From positions 262,073-326,072 of the forward strand of contig NZ_JAHKQB010000029.1 in assembly GCF_018860625.1 (NCBI RefSeq): a stretch of DNA of 64,000 bases. The letters run 5' to 3'. This document shows positions 43,200 to 52,591 of this stretch, in pieces. A model generated the notes under the pieces. The model made no database searches and had not been told where the DNA came from. It saw only the letters and a list, made by a program, of their open reading frames with translations. The position numbers were made by a program, and so were the translations under genes. The DNA is from Paracoccus sp. C2R09 (GTDB taxonomy: Bacteria; Pseudomonadota; Alphaproteobacteria; Rhodobacterales; Rhodobacteraceae). How positions within the stretch are numbered: position 1 is the stretch's first letter; the number at the start of each line of letters is the position of its first letter.

Positions 43200-45491
43200 A
43201 TGAACATCGCCATTACGAACGGGCTTCTGCTGATGCCGCCAGCCTTCCGCGCGGGTCTGAACGCCTGGTCGCAGACCAATGGCACCTCGGGCAGCGCGAC
43301 CTGGGCCAATGCCGCGAATGCCGCGCTGATCCCGGCGGATCAGGATTTCGGTGCCTGCCTGGAAATCGTGAAGCAGCAGGGCACGACCAGCATCCGCTTC
43401 ATGGGCGAAACCCCGATGATCCCCGGTGTCTACCTTCGCGTTTCGGCGCGGGTCAAGGCGGTGGCCGGGGCGCTGGCCTCGGCCCGGATCGGGGCCTGGG
43501 CGGGGAACGGATCGCGAAACCACGTCACCGGACTGGTCGAGGCCGGGCCCGCAGTGCCCATGACCGCCTATGGCGACATCATCGAGGTCAGCGCCATCGT
43601 GGGCGTGGGCGCGCGATCGGGCGTGGACATGAGCTGGGGCACCGCGCCGACATACGGGCATTTCGGCGTCGATCTGATCGGATCGAATGGCGGGGCCTTC
43701 CGCATCGAATCCGTGCAGATCGAGGATGTGACGGCGGCCTTTGTGCCATCGCTTCTGGATTGGGTGGATGTGCGCGATTTCGGCGCACGGGGCGATGGCA
43801 CGACGAATGACCGCGCGGCCTTCATCGCAGCCGACCGTGCGGCCAATGGCGGTCATGTCCTTGTCCCCGAGGGCGAGTTCCTAATTTCGGGCGACCTGTC
43901 CATCGACAGCCCGATCCGCTTCCGGGGCCGCATCACCACGCCCACAAGCACCCGCGTGGCCTTCATGCAGAGCTTCGATTACCCGACCTATGCCAAGGCA
44001 TTCGGGGACGAGACGCTTGGCCTGAAGAAGGCGATTCAGGCGCTTCTGGGATATACCGATCACGTGGTGCTGGACCTTTGCGGTCGCCGTGTCGATCTGG
44101 AGGAGCCGATCGTGGTGGCCGAGATCGCGCCGGGTCTGGGCGGCTTCGCGAACCGGCGCGTGATCCAGAACGGGTCGGTGCTGGCCAAGCCGGGGGCTGC
44201 CTGGAACACGGGGCGCTGGACCAGCGTGGCGACCTATGATCCCGCGAACCCGAACCTGCTGACCAATGTGGGCAATGTCGGCGCGATCGAGATCGGCAGC
44301 CGCGTCATCGGCAATGGCGTGGGCCGCGAGGTCTATGTCGCGGGCCGGAACGTCGCGCAGAAGACCCTGACCCTGTCGCAACCCCTGCATGGCGGGGCGG
44401 CCACGCGCAGCTACAGCTTCGAGAGGTATCGCTATCTCTTCGATTTCACGGGGACGGAAATCAGCAAGCTGAACTTCAGCAATCTCGATTTCGCCTGCGA
44501 CGGAGAGGCCAGCGCCGTGATGCTGCCCGCGCGGGGCGAACTGATGCAGTTCCGCGACTGCTACTTCACCAAGCCCAAGGATCGCGCGATCACGTCGGTC
44601 GGGCGGGCCTGTCAGGGCATGCAGGTCGATGGCTGCGAATTCCTGTCGTCGGACTTGGACCTGCCGGCGCAGGACCGCACGACCGTCGGCATCAACGTCA
44701 ACGCGAACGACGTGAAGATCCGCGGCAACCGCTTCGTCCGCTTCGCCCATTTCATGGTGGCCAATGGCGGTGGGCACATGATCACGAACAACCACTGGTT
44801 CCAGGGGGACGGATCGGGGCAGGGGCTGCGCTATGCGGGCCTGGTACTGACGCAGACGAACATCCAGACGACGGTGTCGGACAACTACATCGACAACGCC
44901 TCGATCGAATGGACGAACGAGCACAGCGCCTTGCCCGATTTCACCGGAAATCAGTACAGCTTTGGCGGGCTGACGATCATCGGCAACACCTTCCTGTGTT
45001 CCGATACCGCGTCCTGGTTCACCTGGATCACCGTCAAACCATTCGGCACGGGGCATTTCGTCCAGGGGCTGATGGTCGTGGGGAACGTGTTCAAGGCGCT
45101 TTACGGCGATGTGGACCGGATCGACCGGGTGGATACCTCGATCGCGGATCTGAACTACAACCGAATGCGAAACCTGCAGTTCGAGGCGAATACCTTCAAC
45201 GGGGTCAGTACCTATGTCGCGAACCCGCTGATGGTTCAGTACACGCAGGCCAATGCCGCCAGCACCTGGACGCTGCCCGTGATCGAGGGGCTGCCCTTCC
45301 AGGGTTGGGCGAAATCGGTGCTGTCGGTGGTGAACGAGACCGCGATGTTCAACGGTTCGAACCAGCGGATCGATCCCGCCCCCTATGTCGAGACCGAACA
45401 GGGCGGCAGCAAGCGTCAGCTGCGATTGCAATGGTCCCAGCCCACGCGCGGCAGCGTCTGCATCTATGCGCGGATGGATCGCCCGCAATAG
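43200..45491 (+). CDS. phage/GTA-type spike protein with pectate-lyase beta-helix
   Basis: A 763-residue protein. The N-terminal part (about 1-185) is a beta-rich particle- or carbohydrate-binding module (NGLLLMPPAFRAGLNAWSQTNG). A Pectate_lyase_3-type right-handed beta-helix then begins at DVRDFGARGDGTTNDRAAFIAAD and extends to about 650, and a short trimer-like C-terminal domain ends it. No signal peptide is present. This is the architecture of tail or head spikes. It stands alone between lysK and acs, 8 kb from the GTA cluster. A GTA accessory spike is the favoured explanation; a lone prophage remnant is the alternative. Confidence 0.8.
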   Translation: MNIAITNGLLLMPPAFRAGLNAWSQTNGTSGSATWANAANAALIPADQDFGACLEIVKQQGTTSIRFMGETPMIPGVYLRVSARVKAVAGALASARIGAWAGNGSRNHVTGLVEAGPAVPMTAYGDIIEVSAIVGVGARSGVDMSWGTAPTYGHFGVDLIGSNGGAFRIESVQIEDVTAAFVPSLLDWVDVRDFGARGDGTTNDRAAFIAADRAANGGHVLVPEGEFLISGDLSIDSPIRFRGRITTPTSTRVAFMQSFDYPTYAKAFGDETLGLKKAIQALLGYTDHVVLDLCGRRVDLEEPIVVAEIAPGLGGFANRRVIQNGSVLAKPGAAWNTGRWTSVATYDPANPNLLTNVGNVGAIEIGSRVIGNGVGREVYVAGRNVAQKTLTLSQPLHGGAATRSYSFERYRYLFDFTGTEISKLNFSNLDFACDGEASAVMLPARGELMQFRDCYFTKPKDRAITSVGRACQGMQVDGCEFLSSDLDLPAQDRTTVGINVNANDVKIRGNRFVRFAHFMVANGGGHMITNNHWFQGDGSGQGLRYAGLVLTQTNIQTTVSDNYIDNASIEWTNEHSALPDFTGNQYSFGGLTIIGNTFLCSDTASWFTWITVKPFGTGHFVQGLMVVGNVFKALYGDVDRIDRVDTSIADLNYNRMRNLQFEANTFNGVSTYVANPLMVQYTQANAASTWTLPVIEGLPFQGWAKSVLSVVNETAMFNGSNQRIDPAPYVETEQGGSKRQLRLQWSQPTRGSVCIYARMDRPQ

Positions 45492-45499
45492 GGGCACTG

Positions 45500-45527
45500 G
45501 GGGCTGCGGCATCGGTCGCGGCCCCTT
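45500..45527 (+). terminator. hairpin terminator after the spike gene
   Basis: GGGGCTGCG (45500-45508) pairs with CGCGGCCCC (45517-45525), with one G-T wobble, followed by TT. The rest of the gap to acs (45528-45702) is AT-rich and probably holds the acs promoter, but no clear -35/-10 pair stands out. Confidence 0.6.
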
Positions 45528-45702
45528 CGTCTGTCAACAATTTACGGAACTGATCGCGATCTGGTCAATTCGTTTACAGGAAAATCCAGCGAAAAAAATG
45601 ACTTAACCTGACGCCTTCATCATGCTTAACTGTTCCCGACAGGCGGTCCGGAACCTGCGTCGCTGCAGCCGCAGACCCGATCCGCCACGAGGAGGGGAAC
45701 AC

Positions 45703-47658
45703 ATGACGGTCGAAAATATCCAGAAACATCCGATACCTCAGGGGGTCGAGAACGCCCATGCCGGCCCGCAGGATTATGCGCGGCTTTACGAAGAATCGGT
45801 ATCGGACCCGGACGCCTTCTGGGGGCGCGAGGGCAAGCGCCTCGACTGGATGACCCCGTACAAGACCGTCAAGAACTCGGATTTCACCTTCGGTCAGGTC
45901 GATATCAAGTGGTACGAGGATGGCATCCTGAACGCCTGCGTGAACTGCGTCGATCGCCACCTGCCCACGCGCGCGAACCAGACGGCGATCATCTGGGAAC
46001 CCGACGATCCCAAGGATCCGGCCCAGCACATCACCTATGCCCAACTGTCCGACAGCGTGAACCGCTTTGCCAACGTCCTGCTGAGCCAGGGCGTGATGCG
46101 GGGCGACCGCGTCGTGATCTACATGCCCATGATCCCCGAGGCCGCCTATGCGATGCTGGCCTGCGCGCGGATCGGCGCGATCCATTCCATCGTCTTCGCG
46201 GGTTTCTCGCCGGATGCGCTGGCCAACCGGATCAACGATTCGGCGGCCAAGATCGTCATCACCGCCGATACCGCACCGCGCGGCGGCCGTCGCACGAACC
46301 TCAAATCCAACACCGACGCGGCGCTGCTGCACTGCTCGGACAAGGTGCGTTGCCTTGTCGTCAAGCATACGGGCGACCAGACCACCTGGATCGACGGGCG
46401 CGATGTCGACGTCAAGGAACAGATGAAGCATGTCGGCCCGGATTGCCCGCCCCGCCCGATGGGGGCCGAGGATCCGTTGTTCATCCTCTATACCTCGGGG
46501 TCGACCGGCAAGCCCAAGGGCGTGGTGCATTCGACGGGCGGCTATCTCGTCTATGCCGCGATGACGCATCAATACACCTTCGACTACCATGACGGCGACG
46601 TCTTCTGGTGCACGGCGGATGTGGGCTGGGTCACGGGCCACAGCTACATCGTCTATGGGCCGCTGGCCAACGGTGCGACGACGCTGATGTTCGAAGGCGT
46701 GCCGACCTTCCCCGATGCGGGCCGCTTCTGGGAGGTCTGCGACAAGCACAAGGTCACGCAGTTCTACACCGCGCCCACCGCCATCCGCGCGCTGATGGGC
46801 AAGGGGACCGAGTTCATCGAGGGGCACGACCTGTCCAGCCTGCGCATCCTTGGCACCGTGGGTGAGCCCATCAACCCCGAGGCGTGGAACTGGTACAATG
46901 ACAATATCGGCAAGGGCCGCTGCCCCATCGTCGATACCTGGTGGCAGACCGAGACGGGCGGCCACCTGATCACGCCATTGCCCGGTGCGACCGAGACGAA
47001 GCCCGGCTCGGCGACCGTGCCCTTCTTCGGCATCCGCCCCGAGATCCTCGATCCCTCCAGCGCCGAGGTGCTGGAAGGCAACGGCATCGAGGGCGTGCTG
47101 TGCATCGCCGACAGCTGGCCCGGCCAGATGCGGACCGTCTGGGGCGATCACCAGCGCTTCATGGAGACCTATTTTCAGCAGTATCCCGGCTATTACTTCA
47201 CCGGCGACGGCTGCCGCCGCGATCAGGACGGGTATTACTGGATCACGGGCCGCGTGGACGATGTCATCAATGTCAGCGGCCACCGCATGGGCACGGCCGA
47301 GGTCGAGAGCGCGCTGGTGGCCCATGAAAAGGTCGCCGAGGCGGCCGTCGTGGGATATCCGCATCCGGTCAAGGGGCAGGGCATCTATGCCTATGTCACG
47401 CTGATGAACGGGGTCGAGCCTTCGGACGAGCTGCGTTCCGAGCTGGAGAAATGGGTCCGCAACGAGATCGGCCCGATCGCCAAGCCCGACCTGATCCAAT
47501 GGGCGCCCGGCATGCCCAAGACGCGTTCGGGCAAGATCATGCGCCGCATCCTGCGCAAGATCGCGGAAAACGATCACGACAGCCTCGGCGACATCTCGAC
47601 CTTGGCCGAGCCGGAGGTCGTGGACGACCTGATCGAGAACCGCATGAACCGCGGCTGA
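45703..47658 (+). CDS. acs: acetyl-CoA synthetase
   Basis: A 651-residue ANL-superfamily enzyme of standard Acs length. The AMP-binding loop is [11 protein letters not shown], with WWQTETGG, the hinge [13 protein letters not shown] and the C-terminal [11 protein letters not shown], whose lysine is the regulatory acetylation site. It activates acetate to acetyl-CoA. GGAGGGG sets the ATG at 45703. DoeB releases acetate from acetyl-diaminobutyrate, so Acs could recover it. The genes downstream include a symporter likely to import a short carboxylate. Confidence 0.96.
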   Translation: MTVENIQKHPIPQGVENAHAGPQDYARLYEESVSDPDAFWGREGKRLDWMTPYKTVKNSDFTFGQVDIKWYEDGILNACVNCVDRHLPTRANQTAIIWEPDDPKDPAQHITYAQLSDSVNRFANVLLSQGVMRGDRVVIYMPMIPEAAYAMLACARIGAIHSIVFAGFSPDALANRINDSAAKIVITADTAPRGGRRTNLKSNTDAALLHCSDKVRCLVVKHTGDQTTWIDGRDVDVKEQMKHVGPDCPPRPMGAEDPLFILYTSGSTGKPKGVVHSTGGYLVYAAMTHQYTFDYHDGDVFWCTADVGWVTGHSYIVYGPLANGATTLMFEGVPTFPDAGRFWEVCDKHKVTQFYTAPTAIRALMGKGTEFIEGHDLSSLRILGTVGEPINPEAWNWYNDNIGKGRCPIVDTWWQTETGGHLITPLPGATETKPGSATVPFFGIRPEILDPSSAEVLEGNGIEGVLCIADSWPGQMRTVWGDHQRFMETYFQQYPGYYFTGDGCRRDQDGYYWITGRVDDVINVSGHRMGTAEVESALVAHEKVAEAAVVGYPHPVKGQGIYAYVTLMNGVEPSDELRSELEKWVRNEIGPIAKPDLIQWAPGMPKTRSGKIMRRILRKIAENDHDSLGDISTLAEPEVVDDLIENRMNRG

Positions 47659-47666
47659 ACGACATA

Positions 47667-47697
47667 CGCGCGCGACGAGGGAGGAGCGTCGCGCGCG
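47667..47697 (+). terminator. hairpin after acs
   Basis: CGCGCGCGAC (47667-47676) and GTCGCGCGCG (47688-47697) form a perfect 10-bp stem 8 bases after the acs stop. There is no T tract; it may separate acs from the symporter genes only partially. Confidence 0.65.
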
Positions 47698-47787
47698 CCA
47701 ACCGCTTTCGGCTGACCCGCCGGCCAGGGAGCGACGGAAACGAAAAGGGCGGGACCGACATGCCTGAACAGGGAGGGACCTCAGGAC

Positions 47788-48045
47788 ATGACTGACAAGC
47801 AATCATCGAATGCCTATTGGCAGGCCAATATCCGGATCATCTGGATCTGCATCGCGATATGGGCGCTGGTATCCTACGGCTTTGCCATCATCCTGCGCCC
47901 GCTTCTGTCGGCCATCAAGATCGGCGGCACGGATCTGGGGTTCTGGTTCGCCCAGCAGGGGTCGATCCTGGTCTTCATCGCGCTGATCTTCTTCTATGCC
48001 GCGCGGATGAACCGGTTAGACCGCGACCACGGCGTGGACGAGTGA
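47788..48045 (+). CDS. DUF4212 small membrane subunit of a sodium/solute symporter
   Basis: An 85-residue DUF4212 protein with two transmembrane helices (about 17-38 and 53-74) and the family pattern YWQANIRIIWICIAIWALVSYGF. DUF4212 genes are consistently followed by an SSS-family symporter and the product is regarded as its small partner, comparable to DUF485 with ActP. The gap to the symporter gene is 13 bases. Confidence 0.9.
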   Translation: MTDKQSSNAYWQANIRIIWICIAIWALVSYGFAIILRPLLSAIKIGGTDLGFWFAQQGSILVFIALIFFYAARMNRLDRDHGVDE

Positions 48046-48058
48046 GGGGGACCCAGAA

Positions 48059-49870
48059 ATGAGCCAGTTCACCCTCAACCTGATCTTCATCGGTCTCAGC
48101 TTCGCGCTGTATATCGGCATCGCCATCTGGGCGCGTGCCGGTTCGACCGCAGAATTCTATGCCGCGAACCGGGGTGTCAGCCCCGTCATGAACGGCATGG
48201 CGACCGCTGCCGACTGGATGTCGGCCGCGTCCTTCATCTCGATGGCCGGGCTGATCGCCTTCACCGGCTACGACAACTCGACCTATCTGATGGGTTGGAC
48301 GGGCGGCTACGTGCTGCTGGCGATGCTGCTTGCACCCTATCTGCGCAAGTTCGGCAAGTTCACCGTCCCGGAATTCATCGGGGACCGGTTCTATTCCAAG
48401 ACCGCGCGGATCATCGGCGTGATCTGTCTGCTGATCATCTCGATCACCTATGTGATCGGCCAGATGACCGGCGTCGGCGTCACCTTCTCGCGCTATCTCG
48501 AGGTGTCGAACTCGACCGGGCTGTGGATCGGGGCCGCGATGGTGTTCATGTATTCCGTTCTCGGCGGGATGAAGGGCATCACCTATACGCAGGTCGCGCA
48601 ATATGTCGTGCTGATCATCGCCTACACGATCCCGGCGGTCTTCATCGCGCTGCAGCTGACGGGGCATGTGCTGCCGCAGACGGGCCTCTTCGGTTCGCTG
48701 AACGCCAATGACGCCAAGTTCCTGGCCACGCTGGACCAGGTGGTGACCGATCTGGGCTTCAACTCCTATACCGGGCATCACGGGACGACGCTGAACATGG
48801 TCATGTTCACGCTGGCGCTGATGATCGGCACCGCGGGCCTTCCGCATGTCATCATCCGCTTCTTCACCGTGCCGAAGGTGTCGGATGCGCGCAAGTCGGC
48901 AGGCTGGGCGCTGGTCTTCATCGCGCTGCTCTATACCGTCGCACCGGCGGTGGGGTCGATGTCGCGCTTCAACCTGAACACCACCATGTGGCCGGGGGCA
49001 GCGACAGGTCAGACCTTCAGCGAACCGGCCGTGTCGCTGGACGCGATCGAGAACGATCCCGACAAGCAGTGGATGCGCAACTGGCAGGTGACCGGCCTTC
49101 TGAACTGGGAGGACAAGAACGGCGACGGCCTCATCCAGTACTACAACGAGGCCGGCGCGACCGATGGTGAACTGGCCGATGTCGTCGCCCAGCAGGGTCT
49201 GCAGGGCAACGAGCTGACCACCGTGAACAACGACATCATGGTGCTGGCGAACCCTGAAATCGCGAACCTTCCGGGCTGGGTGATCGCCATCGTGGCCGCA
49301 GGCGGCCTTGCGGCGGCGCTGTCCACGGCGGCGGGTCTTCTGCTGGCGATCTCGGGGGCGGTCAGCCACGACCTGGTCAAGGGCGCGCTGAACCCCAACA
49401 TCAGCGAGAAGGGCGAGCTTCTGGCCGCGCGCATCTCGATGGCGGCATCCATCCTGGTGGCGACGATCCTGGGCCTCAACCCGCCCGGATTTGCGGCGCA
49501 GACGGTGGCGCTCGCCTTCGGTCTTGCGGCAAGCTCGATCTTCCCGGTGCTGATGATGGGCATCTTCTCGAAGCGCATCAACAAGCAGGGCGCGATCGCG
49601 GGGATGCTGGCGGGGATCCTGTCCACGCTGCTCTACATCTTCCTCTACAAGGGGTGGTTCTTCATCTCGGGCACCAATTCGCTGAACGACGTTCCGGCGG
49701 AATGGGTTCTGGGCATCTCGCCCGCCTCGTTCGGGGTGGTCGGCGCGCTCATCAACTTCGGCGTGGCCTTCGTCGTGTCGAACGCGACCGAGGAGCCCCC
49801 GCTGGAAGTCCAGGAACTGGTCGAGAGCATCCGCGTCCCTCGTGGCGCAGGCGATGCGGTCAGCCACTGA
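48059..49870 (+). CDS. sodium:solute symporter family protein (ActP-like)
   Basis: A 603-residue inner-membrane SSS symporter with about 13-14 transmembrane segments. Core motifs are ATAADWMSAASFISMAGLIAF, a GGMKGITYTQVAQY-like TM region, GTAGLPHVIIRFFTVP and LSTAAGLLLAISGA. By its partner and the acs gene just upstream it probably imports acetate or another short carboxylate; the substrate is not proven. A hydrophilic loop around 310-390 carries an EF-hand-like sequence, DKNGDGLIQYYNE (352-364). Confidence 0.88.
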   Translation: MSQFTLNLIFIGLSFALYIGIAIWARAGSTAEFYAANRGVSPVMNGMATAADWMSAASFISMAGLIAFTGYDNSTYLMGWTGGYVLLAMLLAPYLRKFGKFTVPEFIGDRFYSKTARIIGVICLLIISITYVIGQMTGVGVTFSRYLEVSNSTGLWIGAAMVFMYSVLGGMKGITYTQVAQYVVLIIAYTIPAVFIALQLTGHVLPQTGLFGSLNANDAKFLATLDQVVTDLGFNSYTGHHGTTLNMVMFTLALMIGTAGLPHVIIRFFTVPKVSDARKSAGWALVFIALLYTVAPAVGSMSRFNLNTTMWPGAATGQTFSEPAVSLDAIENDPDKQWMRNWQVTGLLNWEDKNGDGLIQYYNEAGATDGELADVVAQQGLQGNELTTVNNDIMVLANPEIANLPGWVIAIVAAGGLAAALSTAAGLLLAISGAVSHDLVKGALNPNISEKGELLAARISMAASILVATILGLNPPGFAAQTVALAFGLAASSIFPVLMMGIFSKRINKQGAIAGMLAGILSTLLYIFLYKGWFFISGTNSLNDVPAEWVLGISPASFGVVGALINFGVAFVVSNATEEPPLEVQELVESIRVPRGAGDAVSH

Positions 49871-49877
49871 CACATCC

Positions 49878-49904
49878 GCCCGTCCCCGGTAGCCGGGGGC
49901 GGGC
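49878..49904 (+). terminator. hairpin after the symporter gene
   Basis: GCCCGTCCCCGG pairs with CCGGGGGCGGGC over 49878-49904 with one G-T wobble, 7 bases after the stop. The next gene starts 20 bases further on, so it may attenuate rather than end transcription. Confidence 0.6.
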
Positions 49905-49924
49905 ATCTTCAACAGGGGGCGCGC

Positions 49925-51733
49925 ATGACGGACGAGATCGCAGCATTCATCGCGACCGTGCATCCCTATGACAGCCTTGGGCAGGACGAGCGGGCGCGTG
50001 TCGCCCGCTCCTTCCGCCAAAGGGATTTCGCGGCGGGGCAGACCGTCTATGCCTTCGGGGAACGCCTGCCGGGGATCTATCTGATCCGGTCGGGCAGGGT
50101 CGTGGTCACCGACCGCAACGGCGACAGCGTATCGCAGTTGGGACCGCGCAACAGCTTCGGGGAACGCGGCCTGCTGCGCGACGGGGTCGCCGTCACCACC
50201 GCCATGGCCAAGGAGGAGTGCCGCATCCTGATGCTGCCGCGCGAGGATCTGCAGCGCCTGATCCGCGATCACCGCAGCGTCGCGCGCTTCTTCGACCGGG
50301 GGCGCGGCCCGGCGCGCGGATCGGACCTTGCAGCGCTGAAGGTGCAGGACCTGCTGACCCGCGCGCCCCTGTCCTGCGCGCCCGATACCCCGGTGATCGA
50401 GGCCGCGCGGCAGATGCGCGATGCCGCGATCAGCAGCCTGGGGGTCACGCAGGACGGCGCGCTGATCGGGCTGGTCACCATCCGCGACATGTCGAACCGC
50501 GTCGTGGCGCAGGGTCTGGACATGCGCAGCCCGGTCAGTGGGGTCATGACGCCCGATCCGATCACGCTGTCGCCCGACGCGCTTGGCTATGACGTGCTGA
50601 ACGCGATGCTGGAACGCCGCGTCGGCCATCTGCCCGTGGTCGAGGATGGCCGCTTCGTCGGCATGATCAGCCAGACCGACCTGATGCGCGTGGAGGCGAT
50701 TTCCGCACCGGGCCTGATCCGCGACATCGCCCAGTCCGACAGCCCGTCCGAGATGACCCGCATCACTGCCCGCATCCCCGAGCTGCTGGTCCAACTGGTC
50801 AAGGCGAACCAGCGGCACGAGATCATCACCCGCATGATCACCGACGTGGCCGACGCGGTGACCCGTCGCCTGCTGGATCTGGGGGTCGAACGGTTCGGGC
50901 CTGCACCTGCCGCATGGTGCTGGGCGGCCTGCGGCAGCCAGGGGCGGCAGGAACAGACCGGCGTCAGCGATCAGGACAATTGCCTGATCCTGGCCGAAGA
51001 TGCCGATCCGCAGGACCCGTGGTTCACCGATTTCGCAGGCTTCGTGTCGGACGGGCTGCATGCCTGCGGCTATGTCCATTGTCCGGGCGACATGATGGCC
51101 ACGAACTCGCGCTGGCGTCAGCCCCTGCCGGTCTGGCAGGGCTATTTCCGCGACTGGATCGCCCATCCCAGCCCCGAGGCGCAGATGCTGGCCTCGGTCA
51201 TGTTCGACCTGCGGGCCATCGGCGGGGATGCCACCCTGCTGGAGGGGCTGCAGCGCGACACGCTTCTGGCGGCGTCGAAGAATTCGATCTTCGTAGCGCA
51301 CATGATCGCCAATTCGCTCAAGCATCGCCCGCCACTGGGGCTGATCGGGGGCTTTGCGACGATCCGTTCGGGCGAACATCGCCACCATATCGACATGAAG
51401 CATAACGGGGTCGTGCCGGTCACCGATCTTGCCCGCGTCTATGCCCTGCAGGGGCGCATCCGGGCGGTGAACACCCGCGCAAGGCTCGAGGATGCCGAGG
51501 ATCGGCAGGTCGTGTCGGGGGCGGGTGCGCGCGATCTGATCGCGGCATACGACATGATCCAGACCGCGCGGCTGGACAATCAGGCGCAGCTGGTCGCGGC
51601 GGGGCGCAAGCCCGACAACTATCTGTCACCGGCGGATCTGCCGGATTTCGAACGCAGCCATCTGCGTGACGCATTCGTCGTCGTGCGGGGGATGCAATCG
51701 GCCATAGGCCATGGAAAGGGAATATTGCAATGA
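49925..51733 (+). CDS. cNMP-binding/CBS/DUF294 nucleotidyltransferase-like regulator
   Basis: A 602-residue cytoplasmic protein of four parts: a cyclic-nucleotide-binding-like domain (about 12-115), two CBS repeats (about 140-255), a DUF294 nucleotidyltransferase domain with GSQGRQEQTGVSDQDN (catalytic-type GS and DxD/N) at about 335-360, and a DUF294 C-terminal domain. It resembles GlnD-type signalling enzymes. CBS domains suggest adenylate sensing. In many bacteria this gene neighbours DUF4212/SSS symporter and exonuclease genes, so it may control transport or acetate metabolism. Its start follows the hairpin; its stop overlaps the next gene. Confidence 0.88.
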   Translation: MTDEIAAFIATVHPYDSLGQDERARVARSFRQRDFAAGQTVYAFGERLPGIYLIRSGRVVVTDRNGDSVSQLGPRNSFGERGLLRDGVAVTTAMAKEECRILMLPREDLQRLIRDHRSVARFFDRGRGPARGSDLAALKVQDLLTRAPLSCAPDTPVIEAARQMRDAAISSLGVTQDGALIGLVTIRDMSNRVVAQGLDMRSPVSGVMTPDPITLSPDALGYDVLNAMLERRVGHLPVVEDGRFVGMISQTDLMRVEAISAPGLIRDIAQSDSPSEMTRITARIPELLVQLVKANQRHEIITRMITDVADAVTRRLLDLGVERFGPAPAAWCWAACGSQGRQEQTGVSDQDNCLILAEDADPQDPWFTDFAGFVSDGLHACGYVHCPGDMMATNSRWRQPLPVWQGYFRDWIAHPSPEAQMLASVMFDLRAIGGDATLLEGLQRDTLLAASKNSIFVAHMIANSLKHRPPLGLIGGFATIRSGEHRHHIDMKHNGVVPVTDLARVYALQGRIRAVNTRARLEDAEDRQVVSGAGARDLIAAYDMIQTARLDNQAQLVAAGRKPDNYLSPADLPDFERSHLRDAFVVVRGMQSAIGHGKGILQ

Positions 51734-52230
51734 CGGGCGTGGGTGTCGAACTTCTGGGCGTGATCGCGGTGGGCATCGGTGCGGCGGCCGTGGGCTATGC
51801 CGCGATGCATCTGGCACGCAAGCTGGGGCTGTCGCCCGCGCCATGGCTTCTGCCCGCGATGATCGGCTTTGCGATGATCGGCTATTCGGTCTGGAACGAT
51901 TACGCATGGTTCGGGCGCGCGCAGGACAGGCTGCCCCAGGGCGCACAGGTCCTGCTGGTCGGACGCGACAGCCAGCCATGGGCGCCCTGGACCTATCTGG
52001 CCCCGGTCGAGGTGCGCTTTGCCGCGCTGGACCCCGCCACGGTCCGGCCCACCGATCAGGGCAACCGCCAGGCCGAGATCATCCTGGTCGAACGGCGAGG
52101 GCAGACGCTGGTTGTGCCGCAGCAGTTCGACTGCACGGGCAATCGCATCCGACCGGCACGGGGCGACTGGGTCGATGCACCGGGCGACGACGTCGCCTTT
52201 GCCGCCGTCTGCGGGGGTGCAAATGGCTGA
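51730..52230 (+). CDS. conserved small membrane protein of unknown function
   Basis: A 166-residue protein with two N-terminal transmembrane helices (about 6-26 and 38-56) and a soluble C-terminal region of about 105 residues containing two cysteines (QFDCTGN and AAVCGG) likely to be periplasmic. No known family was recognised. It overlaps the DUF294 gene by 4 bases and the receiver gene by 8, so it belongs to the same operon. Confidence 0.75.
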   Translation: MTGVGVELLGVIAVGIGAAAVGYAAMHLARKLGLSPAPWLLPAMIGFAMIGYSVWNDYAWFGRAQDRLPQGAQVLLVGRDSQPWAPWTYLAPVEVRFAALDPATVRPTDQGNRQAEIILVERRGQTLVVPQQFDCTGNRIRPARGDWVDAPGDDVAFAAVCGGANG

Positions 52231-52591
52231 CATCCTGGTCATCGAGGACGAGGACAACATCGCCGCCGCACTCGATTTCCTGTTGTCGCGCGACGGGCAC
52301 AACCATGACCGCATGGCCTGCGGTGAAGGCGCGGTGGAACGCATCCGCCGCGACCGGCCCGACCTCGTGCTGCTGGACGTGATGCTGCCCGACATCTCGG
52401 GCTATCAGATCGTGCAGGACCTTCGCGCCGACCCCGGCCTGGCCGGAACGCGCGTGCTGCTGATGACCGCGCGCGGTTCGGTGGTCGAACGGCGCAAGGG
52501 CCTCGCGCTCGGGGCGGACGGGTTCATCGCCAAACCCTTCGAGCTGTCCGAATTGCGGGCCGAGATCGCACGCCTTCTGGAACGATGCTGA
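52223..52591 (+). CDS. stand-alone response regulator receiver
   Basis: A 122-residue CheY-like single receiver domain without an output domain. The acidic pocket is E8/D9 (VIEDED), the phosphoacceptor is D52 (LLDVML), with the conserved threonine (LMTARG) and lysine (IAKPFE). It overlaps the hypothetical gene upstream and the histidine-kinase-like exonuclease gene downstream. Its natural partner would be that fusion protein, but that protein lacks an obvious phosphorylatable histidine box. Confidence 0.9.
   Translation: MADILVIEDEDNIAAALDFLLSRDGHNHDRMACGEGAVERIRRDRPDLVLLDVMLPDISGYQIVQDLRADPGLAGTRVLLMTARGSVVERRKGLALGADGFIAKPFELSELRAEIARLLERC

Noticed and set aside
47975..51403. A 1142-codon reading frame on the minus strand
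   Set aside because: It lies antisense to the symporter and DUF294 genes, has His/Arg/Asp-rich low-complexity content and no domain; this is a high-GC third-position artefact.
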